A DNA stretch of 64,000 nucleotides from Candidatus Schekmanbacteria bacterium (GCA_016219965.1 JACRJM010000007.1:436294-500293), one strand, 5' to 3'; positions 35,537-44,939 are shown, numbered from the stretch's first letter. Numbers and translations are program-made. Notes: generated by a model from the letters alone, not told the origin.

Positions 35537-36551
35537 CCGGCGAATCCTGCTTGTAAGAAATGACAAGGTCGGAGATCTTGTCATTGCGACTCCGGCCATA
35601 AAGGCATTGAGAGATTCTTTTCCAACCGGTTACATATCAGCCCTTGTAAGCAAATATGCACAGGACGTGGTAAAGGGCAACCCCCATCTTGACAGTGTAA
35701 TCGTTGATGATTCAAAAGGGACGCACAAAGGAATAAGCGGGATCATAAGACTTGCAGGTGAATTAAGAAAAGAGAATTTCGATACCGCTGTTGTAGTTTT
35801 TCCTTTCTTAAGAACAGCGATTCTTCTTATCCTTGCAGGAATACCAACAAGAATTTCTACAAGCGGAAGGTGGTACCAGTTTCTTTTTAACCGTACCATA
35901 TATCTCAAGCGCTCAAAGGCTGAAAAACATGAAATAGATTATGCTCTGGATTTAATCAAACTTGCAGGAGCGGAGCCGCAGCACTCAATGCCCGAAATAT
36001 TCCCGGCAAAGGAACATTTCCTTTACGCAGATGAATTTCTTTTATCGCAAGGGATTAAAAAAGAAGACATCCTCATCGGCATTAATCCCGGCAGCGGGCT
36101 CTCTGCACGCAAATGGCCTGAAAAAAATTACGGAGAGCTTTCAAAGGCGCTTAAAAAGAATTTCGGTGCAAAGGTGCTCATATTCTGGGGACCAAGCGAG
36201 GAAAAGCTGGCAGAAAATGTAAGAATAAATGGCGGGGATGAATGCATCATTGCATGCAAGGCGGACATTCTCCAGCTTGCGGCATTGATTTCAAGATGTT
36301 CCCTCTTCATCACAAATAACACCGGTCCCATGCATATAGCAGCAGCGACCAATGTTCCCATGATTTCAATCTTCGATCCCAAGTTTGCATGCTCGCCCGT
36401 AAGATGGGGATATGAGGACAGCCGCCGCATAGTGCTTAAGCCTGATATAAAATGTACAACCTCCTGCGATGACAGGAAATGCGGTTATGATGAATGCATG
36501 GACCTTGTAACAGTGGATATGGTAATGAGCGCTGCGAGAAAACTGATATGA
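35499..36551 (+). CDS. ADP-heptose:LPS heptosyltransferase-like (GT9)
   Basis: 350 aa from the ATG at 35499 (overlaps the GT2 gene by 38 bases; GGGA is upstream). GT9 motifs: ILLVRNDKVGDLVIATPAIKAL at residue 16, INPGSGLSARKWPEKNY near 190, and TNNTGPMHIAAATNVPMISIFDP near 275. Adds ADP-heptose to lipid A core or heptan. A Cys-rich tail (CTTSCDDRKC) is seen near the C-terminus, as in several GT9 enzymes. Stops over the ATG of the next GT4 gene. Confidence 0.9.
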   Translation: MPGNKTNNKNLLNRRILLVRNDKVGDLVIATPAIKALRDSFPTGYISALVSKYAQDVVKGNPHLDSVIVDDSKGTHKGISGIIRLAGELRKENFDTAVVVFPFLRTAILLILAGIPTRISTSGRWYQFLFNRTIYLKRSKAEKHEIDYALDLIKLAGAEPQHSMPEIFPAKEHFLYADEFLLSQGIKKEDILIGINPGSGLSARKWPEKNYGELSKALKKNFGAKVLIFWGPSEEKLAENVRINGGDECIIACKADILQLAALISRCSLFITNNTGPMHIAAATNVPMISIFDPKFACSPVRWGYEDSRRIVLKPDIKCTTSCDDRKCGYDECMDLVTVDMVMSAARKLI

Positions 36552-37735
36552 AAAAACCACTCAACATACTTCACATGTCGAGCACAAGAAAACGCGGAGG
36601 CTCCGGTGCAAGCGCCATGGCCATAGTCAAAAAACTCCATGAACGGGGGCACAAGGTAATATACGTTTGCAGGGAGAGCAGCCTCGGCTTCAGCATGCTG
36701 AAGGAAAAGAATTTAAAAATGATAACGACTGTTGGAATGAAGGCAGGCTTTAAACCCACTCCGTCATTCATAAGTACATTTTTAAATGATATAAAAACAA
36801 TAGCTGAGATAATCGACGAAGAAAAAATTAACATTGTCCACATGCACTCATCTCCTGAGGGATGGATCGGAACGGTTGCAGCACTTCGCTCATCTATGAA
36901 TCCTGCACTTATAAGGACACGCCACATAGTTGTACCGGTAAAGAGAAACCAGGCAAACGTTTATATGTTCAACAATTACACTGATGCTGTAATCACTGTG
37001 GCTGAAACAATAAGACAGCATTACTTTGACCGCGGCCTTTATGACATGAGCAAGATAGAAACAATCTACGACGGTGTTGACATCTCAAGGTTCAATCCTA
37101 AACTTTACGGCAGCAACGTAAGAAATGAGTTCGGCATAAAAGAGGGAACACCGGTCATCTCGGTCATAGCTCGTTATTCAAGGATAAAGGGACATATTTA
37201 CTTCCTTGAGGCAATGAAAGAGGTAGTTAAGGATTTCCCGCAGGCTGTAGCGCTCCTTGCCGGCCAGAAAGGGAAAAAAGGGAACCTTGGAGTTTTTGAA
37301 GAATTAACTGCTGCTACGGATAAATTAGGAATAAAAGAAAACATAAGATTTCTCGACTTCAGGACTGACATTCCGGAGATACTTGCTGCATCTGACATAT
37401 TTGTCCTCCCATCCATAGGCTCAGAGGGCTCAAGCCGCGGCACCCTTGAGGCAATGGCGATGGCAAAACCCTGTGTTGTGACAAAGGTAGGAGTGCTTCC
37501 TGAATTTATCGAGGAGGGGGTCACTGGTTATCTTGTGAATAAAAAGGATGGTAGAGCCCTTGCTCAGGGTATAAAAAAGCTTCTCTCCAACATAGCAGAA
37601 GCAAAAAAGATGGGTGAGCGCGCAAGGGCAAAGGTGCTTGAAAGATACTCAGAAGATATAATGGTTGAAAAAACTGAAGACCTCTATTACAGGGCAATAG
37701 AAAAAAAAGGGAAAAGGAGTACAGTAAAACAATGA
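36548..37735 (+). CDS. GT4 glycosyltransferase (first of series)
   Basis: 395 aa from the ATG that overlaps the upstream stop (ATGA). GT-B fold. The N-terminal acceptor domain has MSSTRKRGGSGAS; the C-terminal donor domain has VISVIARYSRIKGHIYFLEA near 215 and the family E-x7-E motif in SEGSSRGTLEAMAMAKPCV near 295. Likely adds a sugar during O-antigen or core assembly. It overlaps the next GT4 by four bases, so the cluster is translationally coupled. Confidence 0.88.
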   Translation: MKKPLNILHMSSTRKRGGSGASAMAIVKKLHERGHKVIYVCRESSLGFSMLKEKNLKMITTVGMKAGFKPTPSFISTFLNDIKTIAEIIDEEKINIVHMHSSPEGWIGTVAALRSSMNPALIRTRHIVVPVKRNQANVYMFNNYTDAVITVAETIRQHYFDRGLYDMSKIETIYDGVDISRFNPKLYGSNVRNEFGIKEGTPVISVIARYSRIKGHIYFLEAMKEVVKDFPQAVALLAGQKGKKGNLGVFEELTAATDKLGIKENIRFLDFRTDIPEILAASDIFVLPSIGSEGSSRGTLEAMAMAKPCVVTKVGVLPEFIEEGVTGYLVNKKDGRALAQGIKKLLSNIAEAKKMGERARAKVLERYSEDIMVEKTEDLYYRAIEKKGKRSTVKQ

Positions 37736-38868
37736 AGAGGAAATTGCGGATATTACAGACCAACAATCACAGGGGAGGCTGGGGAGGTCAGCCTAACAGG
37801 GTGCTGGTTAAATCCCAGGGCCTGACAAAGCTTGGCCATTTCGTGATAATTGCTGTCCCCCGCGGAAGCACTCTCGCCGGGAGAGCGCGCGCAAAGAGCT
37901 TGAACGTATATGATGAGCTTGAATTCTCACGAAAGTTCTCATTGTTCAACAAGATACAAGAAGTCCTAAAGATAAAGAATTTAATCGAGTCCGAGGAGAT
38001 AGATATTGTCCATACGCACGGCTCGCAGGACACATGGATAGCCGCCACAGCAGCGCATCTTTCTAAGAAAAAACCCTTAGTAATAAGGACAAGGCACAAC
38101 ATCTTTCAGGTAAGCACTCATCTTTTCAACAAACTTCTTTACAGAAAGATGATAGACAAGGTCATAGCTGTGTCCGACGGGGTCACAAAGATTTTTGAAG
38201 AAAACAAGCTCATCCCGGCTGAATCAATAAAAATAATATGCAGCAGCGTAGATTTAGACAGATTCGATACAGAAAATGATGGGGCAAAGATAAGGGCTGA
38301 GTTCAATATAAATAAAGAGACCATCCTTATAGGAATGGCCGGACGTTTAGCCAGGGAGAAAGGCCATGATGTTCTCATTGAGGCAGCAAGGGAAATCACA
38401 GCAAAAAGAACTGACGTTAAGTTCATTCTTGCCGGAGACGGCCCTGAAGAAAAAAGGCTTAAGGAAAAGGTAAAAGAATACGGGATGACGGATTCCATAA
38501 TATTCGCGGGTTTCAGGACAGATATACCGGAATTCCTCGCAGCCCTCGATATATTCACCCTCACACCAATTTCCGGCGAATCCCTTGGAACAGCCATACT
38601 TGAGGCATTTGCTATGAAAAAACCTGTCGTTGCGGCAGACCTGGGAGGGATCCATACATCTGTGCGTGATGGTAAGACCGGATTCCTTTTTGAGCCGGGA
38701 AACAGCAAAGAGCTTGGAGAGAAGCTCATCGAGCTGATTGAAAATCCCGCACTTAGGAAGCAGTTTGGGGAAGCCGGCAGGAAAATGATAGAAGAGGAGT
38801 TCACAGAGGAAAGGATGGTTGCCTTAACTGAAGAACTCTACTTTGAAGAGCTAAACAAAAGAAAATGA
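37732..38868 (+). CDS. GT4 glycosyltransferase (second)
   Basis: 378 aa, GT-B fold. Acceptor domain begins RILQTNNHRGGWGGQPNRVLV; donor-side motifs GMAGRLAREKGHDVLIEAA near 200 and GESLGTAILEAFAMKKPVV near 282. Coupled by ATGA overlaps to both neighbours. It forms a pair with the CDP-glycerol phosphotransferase-like gene after it; a similar GT4 plus phosphotransferase pair recurs at 40051-42242. Confidence 0.88.
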   Translation: MKRKLRILQTNNHRGGWGGQPNRVLVKSQGLTKLGHFVIIAVPRGSTLAGRARAKSLNVYDELEFSRKFSLFNKIQEVLKIKNLIESEEIDIVHTHGSQDTWIAATAAHLSKKKPLVIRTRHNIFQVSTHLFNKLLYRKMIDKVIAVSDGVTKIFEENKLIPAESIKIICSSVDLDRFDTENDGAKIRAEFNINKETILIGMAGRLAREKGHDVLIEAAREITAKRTDVKFILAGDGPEEKRLKEKVKEYGMTDSIIFAGFRTDIPEFLAALDIFTLTPISGESLGTAILEAFAMKKPVVAADLGGIHTSVRDGKTGFLFEPGNSKELGEKLIELIENPALRKQFGEAGRKMIEEEFTEERMVALTEELYFEELNKRK

Positions 38869-39950
38869 TAAAAACCAAAAAGAAAAAAATTCTTTTTTAC
38901 ATAGCCACACCTATGAATTACGCCATACTTAAGCCTATCTATGAGGCTTTGAAAGAGGATGAAAGGCTTGATATAAGGTTCACCCTCCGCTTCTCGGAAA
39001 AAAGGAAACATCGGAATGCCTATCCATTCTTCAGCGAACTTGGAGAAGAAAAGATAATCATAAAAAAAATTGCCCGTCTCATGAAGTTTGACATGCTGCT
39101 TTGCTGTGACTTCGGGTTTGAAAATAACAGGATACCGGTCAAAATTCATCTTTTCCACGGCGTATCGTTCAGGAACAGCACTGTGCGCGGGAAGATAAGC
39201 AATTTTGACAAGCTCTTCATCGCAGGTCCCTACATGAAAAGACTTATAGAAAAAAGAAGGCTTCTGCCGGCCGGCGACCACAGAATGGAGATGACAGGAA
39301 TACCAAAGCTCGACAGACTTCTCGATGGCACGTACAGGAAAGAAGAGATTTTAAAGGGCTTGAACCTTGACCCATCTCTCCCTACCATCATGTATGCACC
39401 TACACATTCAGAAAGTTCATCAATATACACATACGGGGAAGAAATCTTAAAATACATGAGTGGCTTGAGTGGTATGAGTAGAATGAAAGTCAATTTCCTT
39501 ATAAAGCTCCATGATCTCCTCTTTGACCCTGACAGGAACAGTGTTGACTGGAGAAAGCTGATAAATGAAAAAAAAGGGGAGAACACAAGATTAATAGAGG
39601 ACTACGATATTGTTCCCTATATGTGCGCCTCCGACATACTGATAAGCGATGCAAGCTCGGTGGCAAATGAATTCACTCTTCTTGACCGCCCCATAATATT
39701 TCTCGACTCTCCTCAGCTTCTAAAGGACTATGAGAAGACCCTTGACCTGGACACATGGGGGAGAAAAGCCGGCACTGTTGCTTCCAGTATCAGAGAGCTT
39801 GATGCCGCTATTGGCGAGGCGCTTAAAAACCCAAAAGAAAAAAGCAAGATAAGGAAGGCAGTGGCAGATGACATATTCTGCAATCATGGAAAGGCAACAA
39901 AGGCTGCTGTAGAATCAATATACAGACTTTTGAAAATGGAAAAAACTTAA
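38865..39950 (+). CDS. CDP-glycerol glycerophosphotransferase-like protein (first)
   Basis: 361 aa. GT-B-like fold related to TagB/TagF: FYIATPMNYAILKPIYEAL at the N-terminus, IHLFHGVSFRNS near 92, YAPTHSESSSIY near 178, and the donor-site DYDIVPYMCASDILISDASS near 245 followed by LDRPIIFLDSP. Transfers glycerol phosphate (or a related polyol phosphate) to a lipid-linked acceptor in teichoic acids; in a Gram-negative this suggests phosphate-substituted surface glycan. Overlaps the GT4 gene (ATGA). Confidence 0.82.
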   Translation: MIKTKKKKILFYIATPMNYAILKPIYEALKEDERLDIRFTLRFSEKRKHRNAYPFFSELGEEKIIIKKIARLMKFDMLLCCDFGFENNRIPVKIHLFHGVSFRNSTVRGKISNFDKLFIAGPYMKRLIEKRRLLPAGDHRMEMTGIPKLDRLLDGTYRKEEILKGLNLDPSLPTIMYAPTHSESSSIYTYGEEILKYMSGLSGMSRMKVNFLIKLHDLLFDPDRNSVDWRKLINEKKGENTRLIEDYDIVPYMCASDILISDASSVANEFTLLDRPIIFLDSPQLLKDYEKTLDLDTWGRKAGTVASSIRELDAAIGEALKNPKEKSKIRKAVADDIFCNHGKATKAAVESIYRLLKMEKT

Positions 39951-39959
39951 ACTAAAATA

Positions 39960-40017
39960 GCTTGGGAGTCCCGCTCTGGCGCTAAACCGCAGGCGCCTGC
40001 CGCGGGAACTCCCAAGC
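39960..40017. repeat. Structured intergenic repeat, copy B
   Basis: Nested hairpin: outer 10-bp stem GCTTGGGAGT (39960-39969) with its exact complement at 40008-40017; then CCCGC with GCGGG (39970-39974, 40002-40006); then GGCGC with GCGCC (39978-39982, 39993-39997) around TAAACCGCAG. Lies between the two duplicated GT4 plus phosphotransferase modules. Confidence 0.75.
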
Positions 40018-40050
40018 CATTCAGAATAATAATTCAACAGAGAATAAACT

Positions 40051-41181
40051 GTGAATAAAAAACTCAATATACTTCAGGTGCTCTCGCACAGGAACCTTGA
40101 AAGAGGGGGTGCAGTGCAGGCATTCCTCCTTGCCAAGGGATTAAAAGAAAGAGGGCATCAGGTAAAATGCATATTCAACATGGAAGATGGCACAGTCACT
40201 GAAAAGGACATGGGTTCCATCAAGAAGCTTAAAGATTACTCCATAGAATTTGAGTTCTTCGGAATGAACTCTTTCCGTGAAGCCCTGAGGATGAGAAGGA
40301 TACTGAAATTAAACGACTACGATGTCATTCATACGCATCGCGATATTGCTCTTCGTTTTATACTTCGAGCAGCAAGCGGCATGAAACTTAAAAGCCTTTT
40401 CACAAACAGAGGGAATAACTACATCCTTAAAAACGAAAAGAAGCTCTTTTTTTCGAAGAAACTCGACAGGGTAATGGCTGTTGCAGAGGCGGTAAAAGAT
40501 GTTCTTGTAAAAAAATCCGGAATGCCGGCTGAAAAAATTGAAGTCGTTTATGGCAGTTTCGACCCCGAGATGTTCACCCCAGAAATTGACGGTAAAGAAG
40601 TGCGAAGAGAATTCAATATCAGGGATGATGTCCCTGTAATAGGCAACATTGCCGCGCCGCAGGGGAAAAAAGGGCATCCTCTTTTCTTTGAAGCGGCGAA
40701 GAAGGTCATTGCAGCAAGGAGTGATGTGCTTTTCATGATGGTTGGAAGCAGGCTTGAGGAAAAATTCCTCCCTATCGCAAAGGAGATGGGGATTGAAAAA
40801 AACCTTCTTTTCACCGGGTTCCGCAATGACATCGCAAGGGTAATCGCAGCAATGGATATATCTGTCTGTTCTGCGACAAAGGGGGAAGGACTTACAGGCG
40901 CAATAAGGGAATCCCTTGCAATGGCAAGACCTGTTGTATCAACCGATGTTGCGGGGAACCGCGAGATTGTGATACATAAAAAAACCGGAATGCTTGTTCC
41001 GGTAAAAAACCCGGATGCTTTAGCAGATGCTATTCTTTATCTGCTAAACCATATGGATGAGGGAAAGCAAATGGGGTTGGAAGGAAGAAAAATTGTACTT
41101 CAAAAATGCACAAACAAGATTAGATGTGAAAAAGTTGAAAAAATTTATCATGAGGTACTTGAAAGAAAGTCAACTCGCTAA
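40051..41181 (+). CDS. GT4 glycosyltransferase (third)
   Basis: 376 aa starting at GTG (40051), with no upstream ATG in frame. GT-B fold: LNILQVLSHRNLERGGAVQAF, donor motifs IGNIAAPQGKKGHPLFFEA near 190 and GEGLTGAIRESLAMARPVV near 275. Followed after two bases by a phosphotransferase-like gene, repeating the arrangement of 37732-39950. Upstream is the structured repeat copy B. It probably transfers a sugar in the same surface polymer. Confidence 0.87.
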   Translation: MNKKLNILQVLSHRNLERGGAVQAFLLAKGLKERGHQVKCIFNMEDGTVTEKDMGSIKKLKDYSIEFEFFGMNSFREALRMRRILKLNDYDVIHTHRDIALRFILRAASGMKLKSLFTNRGNNYILKNEKKLFFSKKLDRVMAVAEAVKDVLVKKSGMPAEKIEVVYGSFDPEMFTPEIDGKEVRREFNIRDDVPVIGNIAAPQGKKGHPLFFEAAKKVIAARSDVLFMMVGSRLEEKFLPIAKEMGIEKNLLFTGFRNDIARVIAAMDISVCSATKGEGLTGAIRESLAMARPVVSTDVAGNREIVIHKKTGMLVPVKNPDALADAILYLLNHMDEGKQMGLEGRKIVLQKCTNKIRCEKVEKIYHEVLERKSTR

Positions 41182-41183
41182 AC

Positions 41184-42242
41184 ATGGATAAGAAAAAGAA
41201 GATCCTTTTCTACGCTGTATCCCCCATGAACTATGCTGTATTCAGCACCATCCACAGAAAGCTTGAGCAGGACCCTCGCATAGAGATAACCTTCACATCC
41301 AAGTTCGAGGGTTCAAAAAATCCTGACAGGCTTTACAGGGATGTTCTCGGGCTTATTAATGTAAATCTTTTAAACTTCAGGCTCGCGGGGCTTAAAAGGT
41401 TCGATCTCTACATAAGTCCTGACATAATGATGGCCGGGAAGAGATGCAGCTTTAAAGTCCATATGTTCCACGGTGCATCATTCAAGGGGAAGGCATATTC
41501 TGACAAAGTTTATCAGTTCGACAAGCTTTTTTTAATCGGCGAATACATGCGGAGCAAGTTCGTAAGCGATGGTCTCCTTAAAGAGGATGACAAACGCATT
41601 GAAAAAGTCGGGATGCCGAAACTCGACAGGTTCTTTGACGGCTCATTAAATCGCGAAAAAATACTGGAGCCGATGGGGCTTGATCCAAAAATCCCCACAG
41701 TCATTTATGCACCGACATGGTCCCAGCAGTCATCCCTTTATACAGTGGGCGAAGCCCTTATAAGCGAGCTTTCTCATGAAGGGCTAAACGTGCTTGTAAA
41801 GATACATGATCATTCCTATGACCTTAACCGCAACCCTGTTGACTGGAGGGAAAAGCTTGCTCCTCTGGAAAAAGGGAAAACAAGGATTATAAAGGATTAT
41901 GATATCGTGCCCTACCTTTTCGCAAGCGATCTCTTGATTACAGACTTAAGTTCAGTCTCTAATGAGTTTGCCCTTCTTGACAGACCCATCGTATTCATAG
42001 ATACTCCCGGTTTGCTTGAAAGATACAAAAATACGGTTGACCTTGAAGTCTGGGGAAGAAAATCAGGCTACACTGTGGAGACAATCCCTCAAATTAAGTC
42101 TGCTGTGCAGAAGGGAATTGAAAATCCGGCAGAACATTCTGAGGTAAGAAGAAGGCTGGCAGAAAACCTTTTTTACAACCCGGGGAAGGCAACTGAAAAA
42201 GCTGTATCTTCCATTTACAGATATCTCGAGCTTGATGAGTAA
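41184..42242 (+). CDS. CDP-glycerol glycerophosphotransferase-like protein (second)
   Basis: 352 aa, paralogue of the protein at 38865: ILFYAVSPMNYAVFSTIH, VHMFHGASFKGKAY near 92, YAPTWSQQSSLY near 175 and DYDIVPYLFASDLLITDLSS near 238, then LDRPIVFIDTP. Same predicted reaction on a lipid-linked acceptor. The two copies and their preceding GT4 genes look like a duplicated two-gene module. It begins two bases after the GT4 stop. Confidence 0.82.
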   Translation: MDKKKKILFYAVSPMNYAVFSTIHRKLEQDPRIEITFTSKFEGSKNPDRLYRDVLGLINVNLLNFRLAGLKRFDLYISPDIMMAGKRCSFKVHMFHGASFKGKAYSDKVYQFDKLFLIGEYMRSKFVSDGLLKEDDKRIEKVGMPKLDRFFDGSLNREKILEPMGLDPKIPTVIYAPTWSQQSSLYTVGEALISELSHEGLNVLVKIHDHSYDLNRNPVDWREKLAPLEKGKTRIIKDYDIVPYLFASDLLITDLSSVSNEFALLDRPIVFIDTPGLLERYKNTVDLEVWGRKSGYTVETIPQIKSAVQKGIENPAEHSEVRRRLAENLFYNPGKATEKAVSSIYRYLELDE

Positions 42243-42271
42243 GTTAACGAGCAAGTTTAGGAGTAAGTTGC

Positions 42272-42307
42272 TAGTTTAAGTTTTAGTTTAAGTCTTAGTT
42301 TAAGTTA
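42272..42307 (+). repeat. Three 12-bp tandem repeats
   Basis: Units TAGTTTAAGTTT, TAGTTTAAGTCT and TAGTTTAAGTTA, flanked by two GAGCAAGTTTA copies at 42249-42259 and 42313-42323. The 82-base gap between the phosphotransferase and nucleotidyltransferase genes is otherwise low in complexity. AGGAG at 42311-42315 remains as ribosome binding site. Confidence 0.8.
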
Positions 42308-42324
42308 ATGAGGAGCAAGTTTAA

Positions 42325-43044
42325 ATGAAGGCAATAATATTAGCCGCAGGGGAAAGCAAAAGGCTTATGCCCTACACCAAGGACAGGCCTAAATGCCTCC
42401 TTGAGATATGCGGCAAGGCAATAATCAACTACCAGATAGAGAGCTTCCGTTCCTGCGGCGTTAAAGACATAGTGATAGTGACAGGACATGGAGAGGGTCT
42501 TCTGAGAGAGAAACTTGGAAATGATTTTCATTATATTTTCAATGAGAAGTATAAATCAACGAGCAGTATCTATTCTCTCTGGCTTGCAAGGGAAGCGCTT
42601 TCCGGGAACTCATTCTTCATACTCAATTCCGATGTCCTCTTCCATCCATTAATATTAAAAGAGCTTCTCAATTTTAAGGAAGAAAACTGTATAACAGTTG
42701 ATTTCAAGGACGGCATGGGGGAAGAGGAGATGAAGGTAAAGGTAAAGGACGGCAAAGTCATAGACATGAGTAAGGCCATGCCCCCATCCGAGGCACAAGG
42801 GGAAAACGTGGGGCTTATTAAATTCGGCGTTGACGGAGGAAAGATCCTTTACTCCATCATGGACAGGATAATCTCGGAAGGAAAAGTAAATGAATGGGCG
42901 CCTTATGCTTTTAAAGAGATGACAAAAGTCCACCCGCTGCATGCTGTGAGCACCGGAGGGCTCCCCTGGATCGAGATAGATTTCCCGCAGGATCTTGAAG
43001 ATGCACGGGAAAAAGTATATCCAAAGATAGCAGGCGGTATCTGA
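42325..43044 (+). CDS. Sugar/choline-phosphate nucleotidyltransferase (LicC-like)
   Basis: 239 aa single NTP_transferase domain: ILAAGESKRLMPYTKDRPKCLL at the N-terminus (nucleotide loop with catalytic Lys), LNSDVLFHP near 94 as the metal Asp, and WIEIDFPQDLEDA near the C-terminus. It makes an activated CDP- or NDP-metabolite. LicC makes CDP-choline; with two CDP-glycerol-type transferases in the cluster, a CDP-activated polyol or amino alcohol is a reasonable product. Well-placed AGGAG precedes it. Confidence 0.82.
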   Translation: MKAIILAAGESKRLMPYTKDRPKCLLEICGKAIINYQIESFRSCGVKDIVIVTGHGEGLLREKLGNDFHYIFNEKYKSTSSIYSLWLAREALSGNSFFILNSDVLFHPLILKELLNFKEENCITVDFKDGMGEEEMKVKVKDGKVIDMSKAMPPSEAQGENVGLIKFGVDGGKILYSIMDRIISEGKVNEWAPYAFKEMTKVHPLHAVSTGGLPWIEIDFPQDLEDAREKVYPKIAGGI

Positions 43045-43046
43045 TT

Positions 43047-43292
43047 ATGAAAATAAAAATACTATACTTTGCAGCTATAAGGGAAAAGGTCGGGAAAGGC
43101 TCTGAGGAGATTGAGGCCGCAGAAGGAGAAACCCTGCATGACACAATGGAAAAGCTTAAAAGCAGGTATCCAATAATAGCGGATATGAACGAATCGCTCC
43201 TTGTTGCCGTAAACAGGGAATATTGCAAGAGAGAAACAGTATTGAAAAACGGAGATGAAGTAGCACTTATACCTCCTGTAAGCGGGGGCTGA
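43047..43292 (+). CDS. moaD: Molybdopterin synthase small subunit MoaD
   Basis: 81 aa ubiquitin-fold sulfur carrier: IKILYFAAIREKVGK, EVALIPPVSGG with the terminal Gly-Gly needed for thiocarboxylation. MoaD gives sulfur to precursor Z for molybdopterin synthesis. Two bases before moaE, forming the two-subunit synthase. No other moa or mob gene in the window. The cassette is embedded in polysaccharide genes. Confidence 0.92.
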   Translation: MKIKILYFAAIREKVGKGSEEIEAAEGETLHDTMEKLKSRYPIIADMNESLLVAVNREYCKRETVLKNGDEVALIPPVSGG

Positions 43293-43293
43293 T

Positions 43294-43701
43294 ATGTACA
43301 AGATCATAGATGATGAAGTAAAGATTGATACCCTTATAAAGGAGGTAGCAGATGAAGCGGCTGGCGCTATCGTCACCTTCCTTGGAGTCACAAGAGGGAT
43401 AGAAGGAGATAAAAGGGTAAGCTATCTTGACTATGATGCCTACAAGGAAATGGCGGAAGACAAACTCAAAGAAATCGGGGAAGAAACAAAAAAGAAATTC
43501 GACATCTGCCATATCAGCGTGGTTCACAGGGTCGGAAAACTTGGAGTCGGCGAGGCAAGCGTAGGTATCGCAGTCTCTTCTCCGCACCGTGCCGAAGGTT
43601 TTGAAGCCTGTAAATACATAATGGACAGGATAAAGGAGATAGCCCCTATCTGGAAAAAGGAAGTCTGGAACGGCGGAGAAAAATGGAAGGGAAAAGAATG
43701 A
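43294..43701 (+). CDS. moaE: Molybdopterin synthase catalytic subunit MoaE
   Basis: 135 aa. Motifs AAGAIVTFLGVTRG near residue 28, DICHISVVHRVGKLGVGEASVGIAVSSPHR near 70, and the catalytic Lys region WKKEVWNGGEKW near 122. Works with MoaD to convert precursor Z to molybdopterin. Its stop overlaps the MBL-fold gene start (ATGA). Confidence 0.95.
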   Translation: MYKIIDDEVKIDTLIKEVADEAAGAIVTFLGVTRGIEGDKRVSYLDYDAYKEMAEDKLKEIGEETKKKFDICHISVVHRVGKLGVGEASVGIAVSSPHRAEGFEACKYIMDRIKEIAPIWKKEVWNGGEKWKGKE

Positions 43702-44342
43702 ACATAGACTGCCTTGTTGTGGGACCTTTTATGGAAAACTGTTTTCTGGTGAGCAAAGAAAGCGGTGAAACCATAATAATAGACCCGGGTGATGATGAGG
43801 AAAGGATAATATCATTGATTAAGAAGAAAAATCTCAATCCTCTGGCAATCCTTGCTACACATGCGCATATTGACCATGTAGGGGCTGTAAACAGACTTAA
43901 AAAAGATTACGGCATCCCATTTTATCTTAATGCGGCAGATTTAAAACTTCTTTCATCCCTTAATGAACAGGCAAGCATGGTCGGGTTTTCCTTCGGAGAG
44001 ATTCCCCGTGTTGACAATTTCCTTAAAGAGGATTCAGCGCTTGAAATAGGTGGTTTCCAAATAGAAGTTATCTGCACCCCGGGACATACGCAGGGCGGGA
44101 CATGCTATAAGTTTGGCAATTTCATATTCACGGGAGACACGCTTTTTCACGGCTCAATCGGAAGAACTGACCTGCCGGGTGGAAACTACAATCAGATCAT
44201 GAGCTCTATAATGAACAAATTGGTCCCTTTAAGCGGGAATACGATGGTTCATTGCGGACACGGGGAGAATACAACAATTCAAAATGAAAAAAAGAGCAAT
44301 CCTTTTATTCTTGACCCGGAGCGTTACAGAGGGTTACTCTAA
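43698..44342 (+). CDS. MBL-fold hydrolase, glyoxalase II-like
   Basis: 214 aa from the ATG overlapping the moaE stop. Zn motif ATHAHIDHVGA near 54 (HxHxDH), then CTPGHTQGGTCY near 130 and FTGDTLFHGSIGRTDLPGG near 148, typical of hydroxyacylglutathione hydrolase-like enzymes. Likely a thioester hydrolase or sulfur-related MBL enzyme. Alternative longer start at 43683 overlaps moaE more. Confidence 0.88.
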   Translation: MNIDCLVVGPFMENCFLVSKESGETIIIDPGDDEERIISLIKKKNLNPLAILATHAHIDHVGAVNRLKKDYGIPFYLNAADLKLLSSLNEQASMVGFSFGEIPRVDNFLKEDSALEIGGFQIEVICTPGHTQGGTCYKFGNFIFTGDTLFHGSIGRTDLPGGNYNQIMSSIMNKLVPLSGNTMVHCGHGENTTIQNEKKSNPFILDPERYRGLL

Positions 44343-44394
44343 GAGATAGCAAGTGGCTTGGCAGTAATTATAAGAATAATTCATTAGGACTAAT

Positions 44395-44937
44395 ATGGAA
44401 GATCTCATAAAAAAGGTGTTAACGGATATCGGCGAAGATGTAGGAAGGGAGGGACTCCTCAAAACTCCGCAGCGCGTGCGGGAGACTATCGAGTTTCTCA
44501 CAAAAGGATACCGCATCGACCCAAAAAGCATACTCAGTTCCCCTGATTCCACGTTCACCGAAGATTACGAGGAAATGATCCTTCTTAAGGGGATCGACCT
44601 TTACAGTCTTTGCGAACATCACCTTCTCCCTTTTTTCGGCAAGTGCCATGTGGCATACATCCCGCGTAAAAAGATAGTAGGCCTTGACAAGCTTGCGACC
44701 CTCGTTGACGTTTTTTCCAAGAGGCTCCAGATACAGGAAAGGCTCACAAACCAGATTGCAAAAACCATCGAAGAGGCGCTTAATCCCCTTGGAGTCGCTG
44801 TAGTTATTGAGGCAAAGCACCTCTGCATGATAATGAGGGGAACTGAAGAGCAGAACTCCCTTGTCGTTACAAGCGCAATACTCGGCGCTTTCAGACGCCC
44901 GGAAACAAGGGCGGAATTCATGAACCTGATAAAATAA
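44395..44937 (+). CDS. folE: GTP cyclohydrolase I
   Basis: 180 aa. Motifs [15 protein letters not shown] near 20, zinc-binding [21 protein letters not shown] near 67 and HLCMIMRG near 140, with [12 protein letters not shown] at the end. Makes dihydroneopterin triphosphate from GTP, first step to folate or other pterins. Two bases before dcd. Full-length type IA enzyme. Confidence 0.96.
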   Translation: MEDLIKKVLTDIGEDVGREGLLKTPQRVRETIEFLTKGYRIDPKSILSSPDSTFTEDYEEMILLKGIDLYSLCEHHLLPFFGKCHVAYIPRKKIVGLDKLATLVDVFSKRLQIQERLTNQIAKTIEEALNPLGVAVVIEAKHLCMIMRGTEEQNSLVVTSAILGAFRRPETRAEFMNLIK

Positions 44938-44939
44938 TC

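Noticed and set aside
42249-42323. CRISPR-like array
   Set aside because: The 12-bp units are contiguous without spacers, and no cas gene is present.
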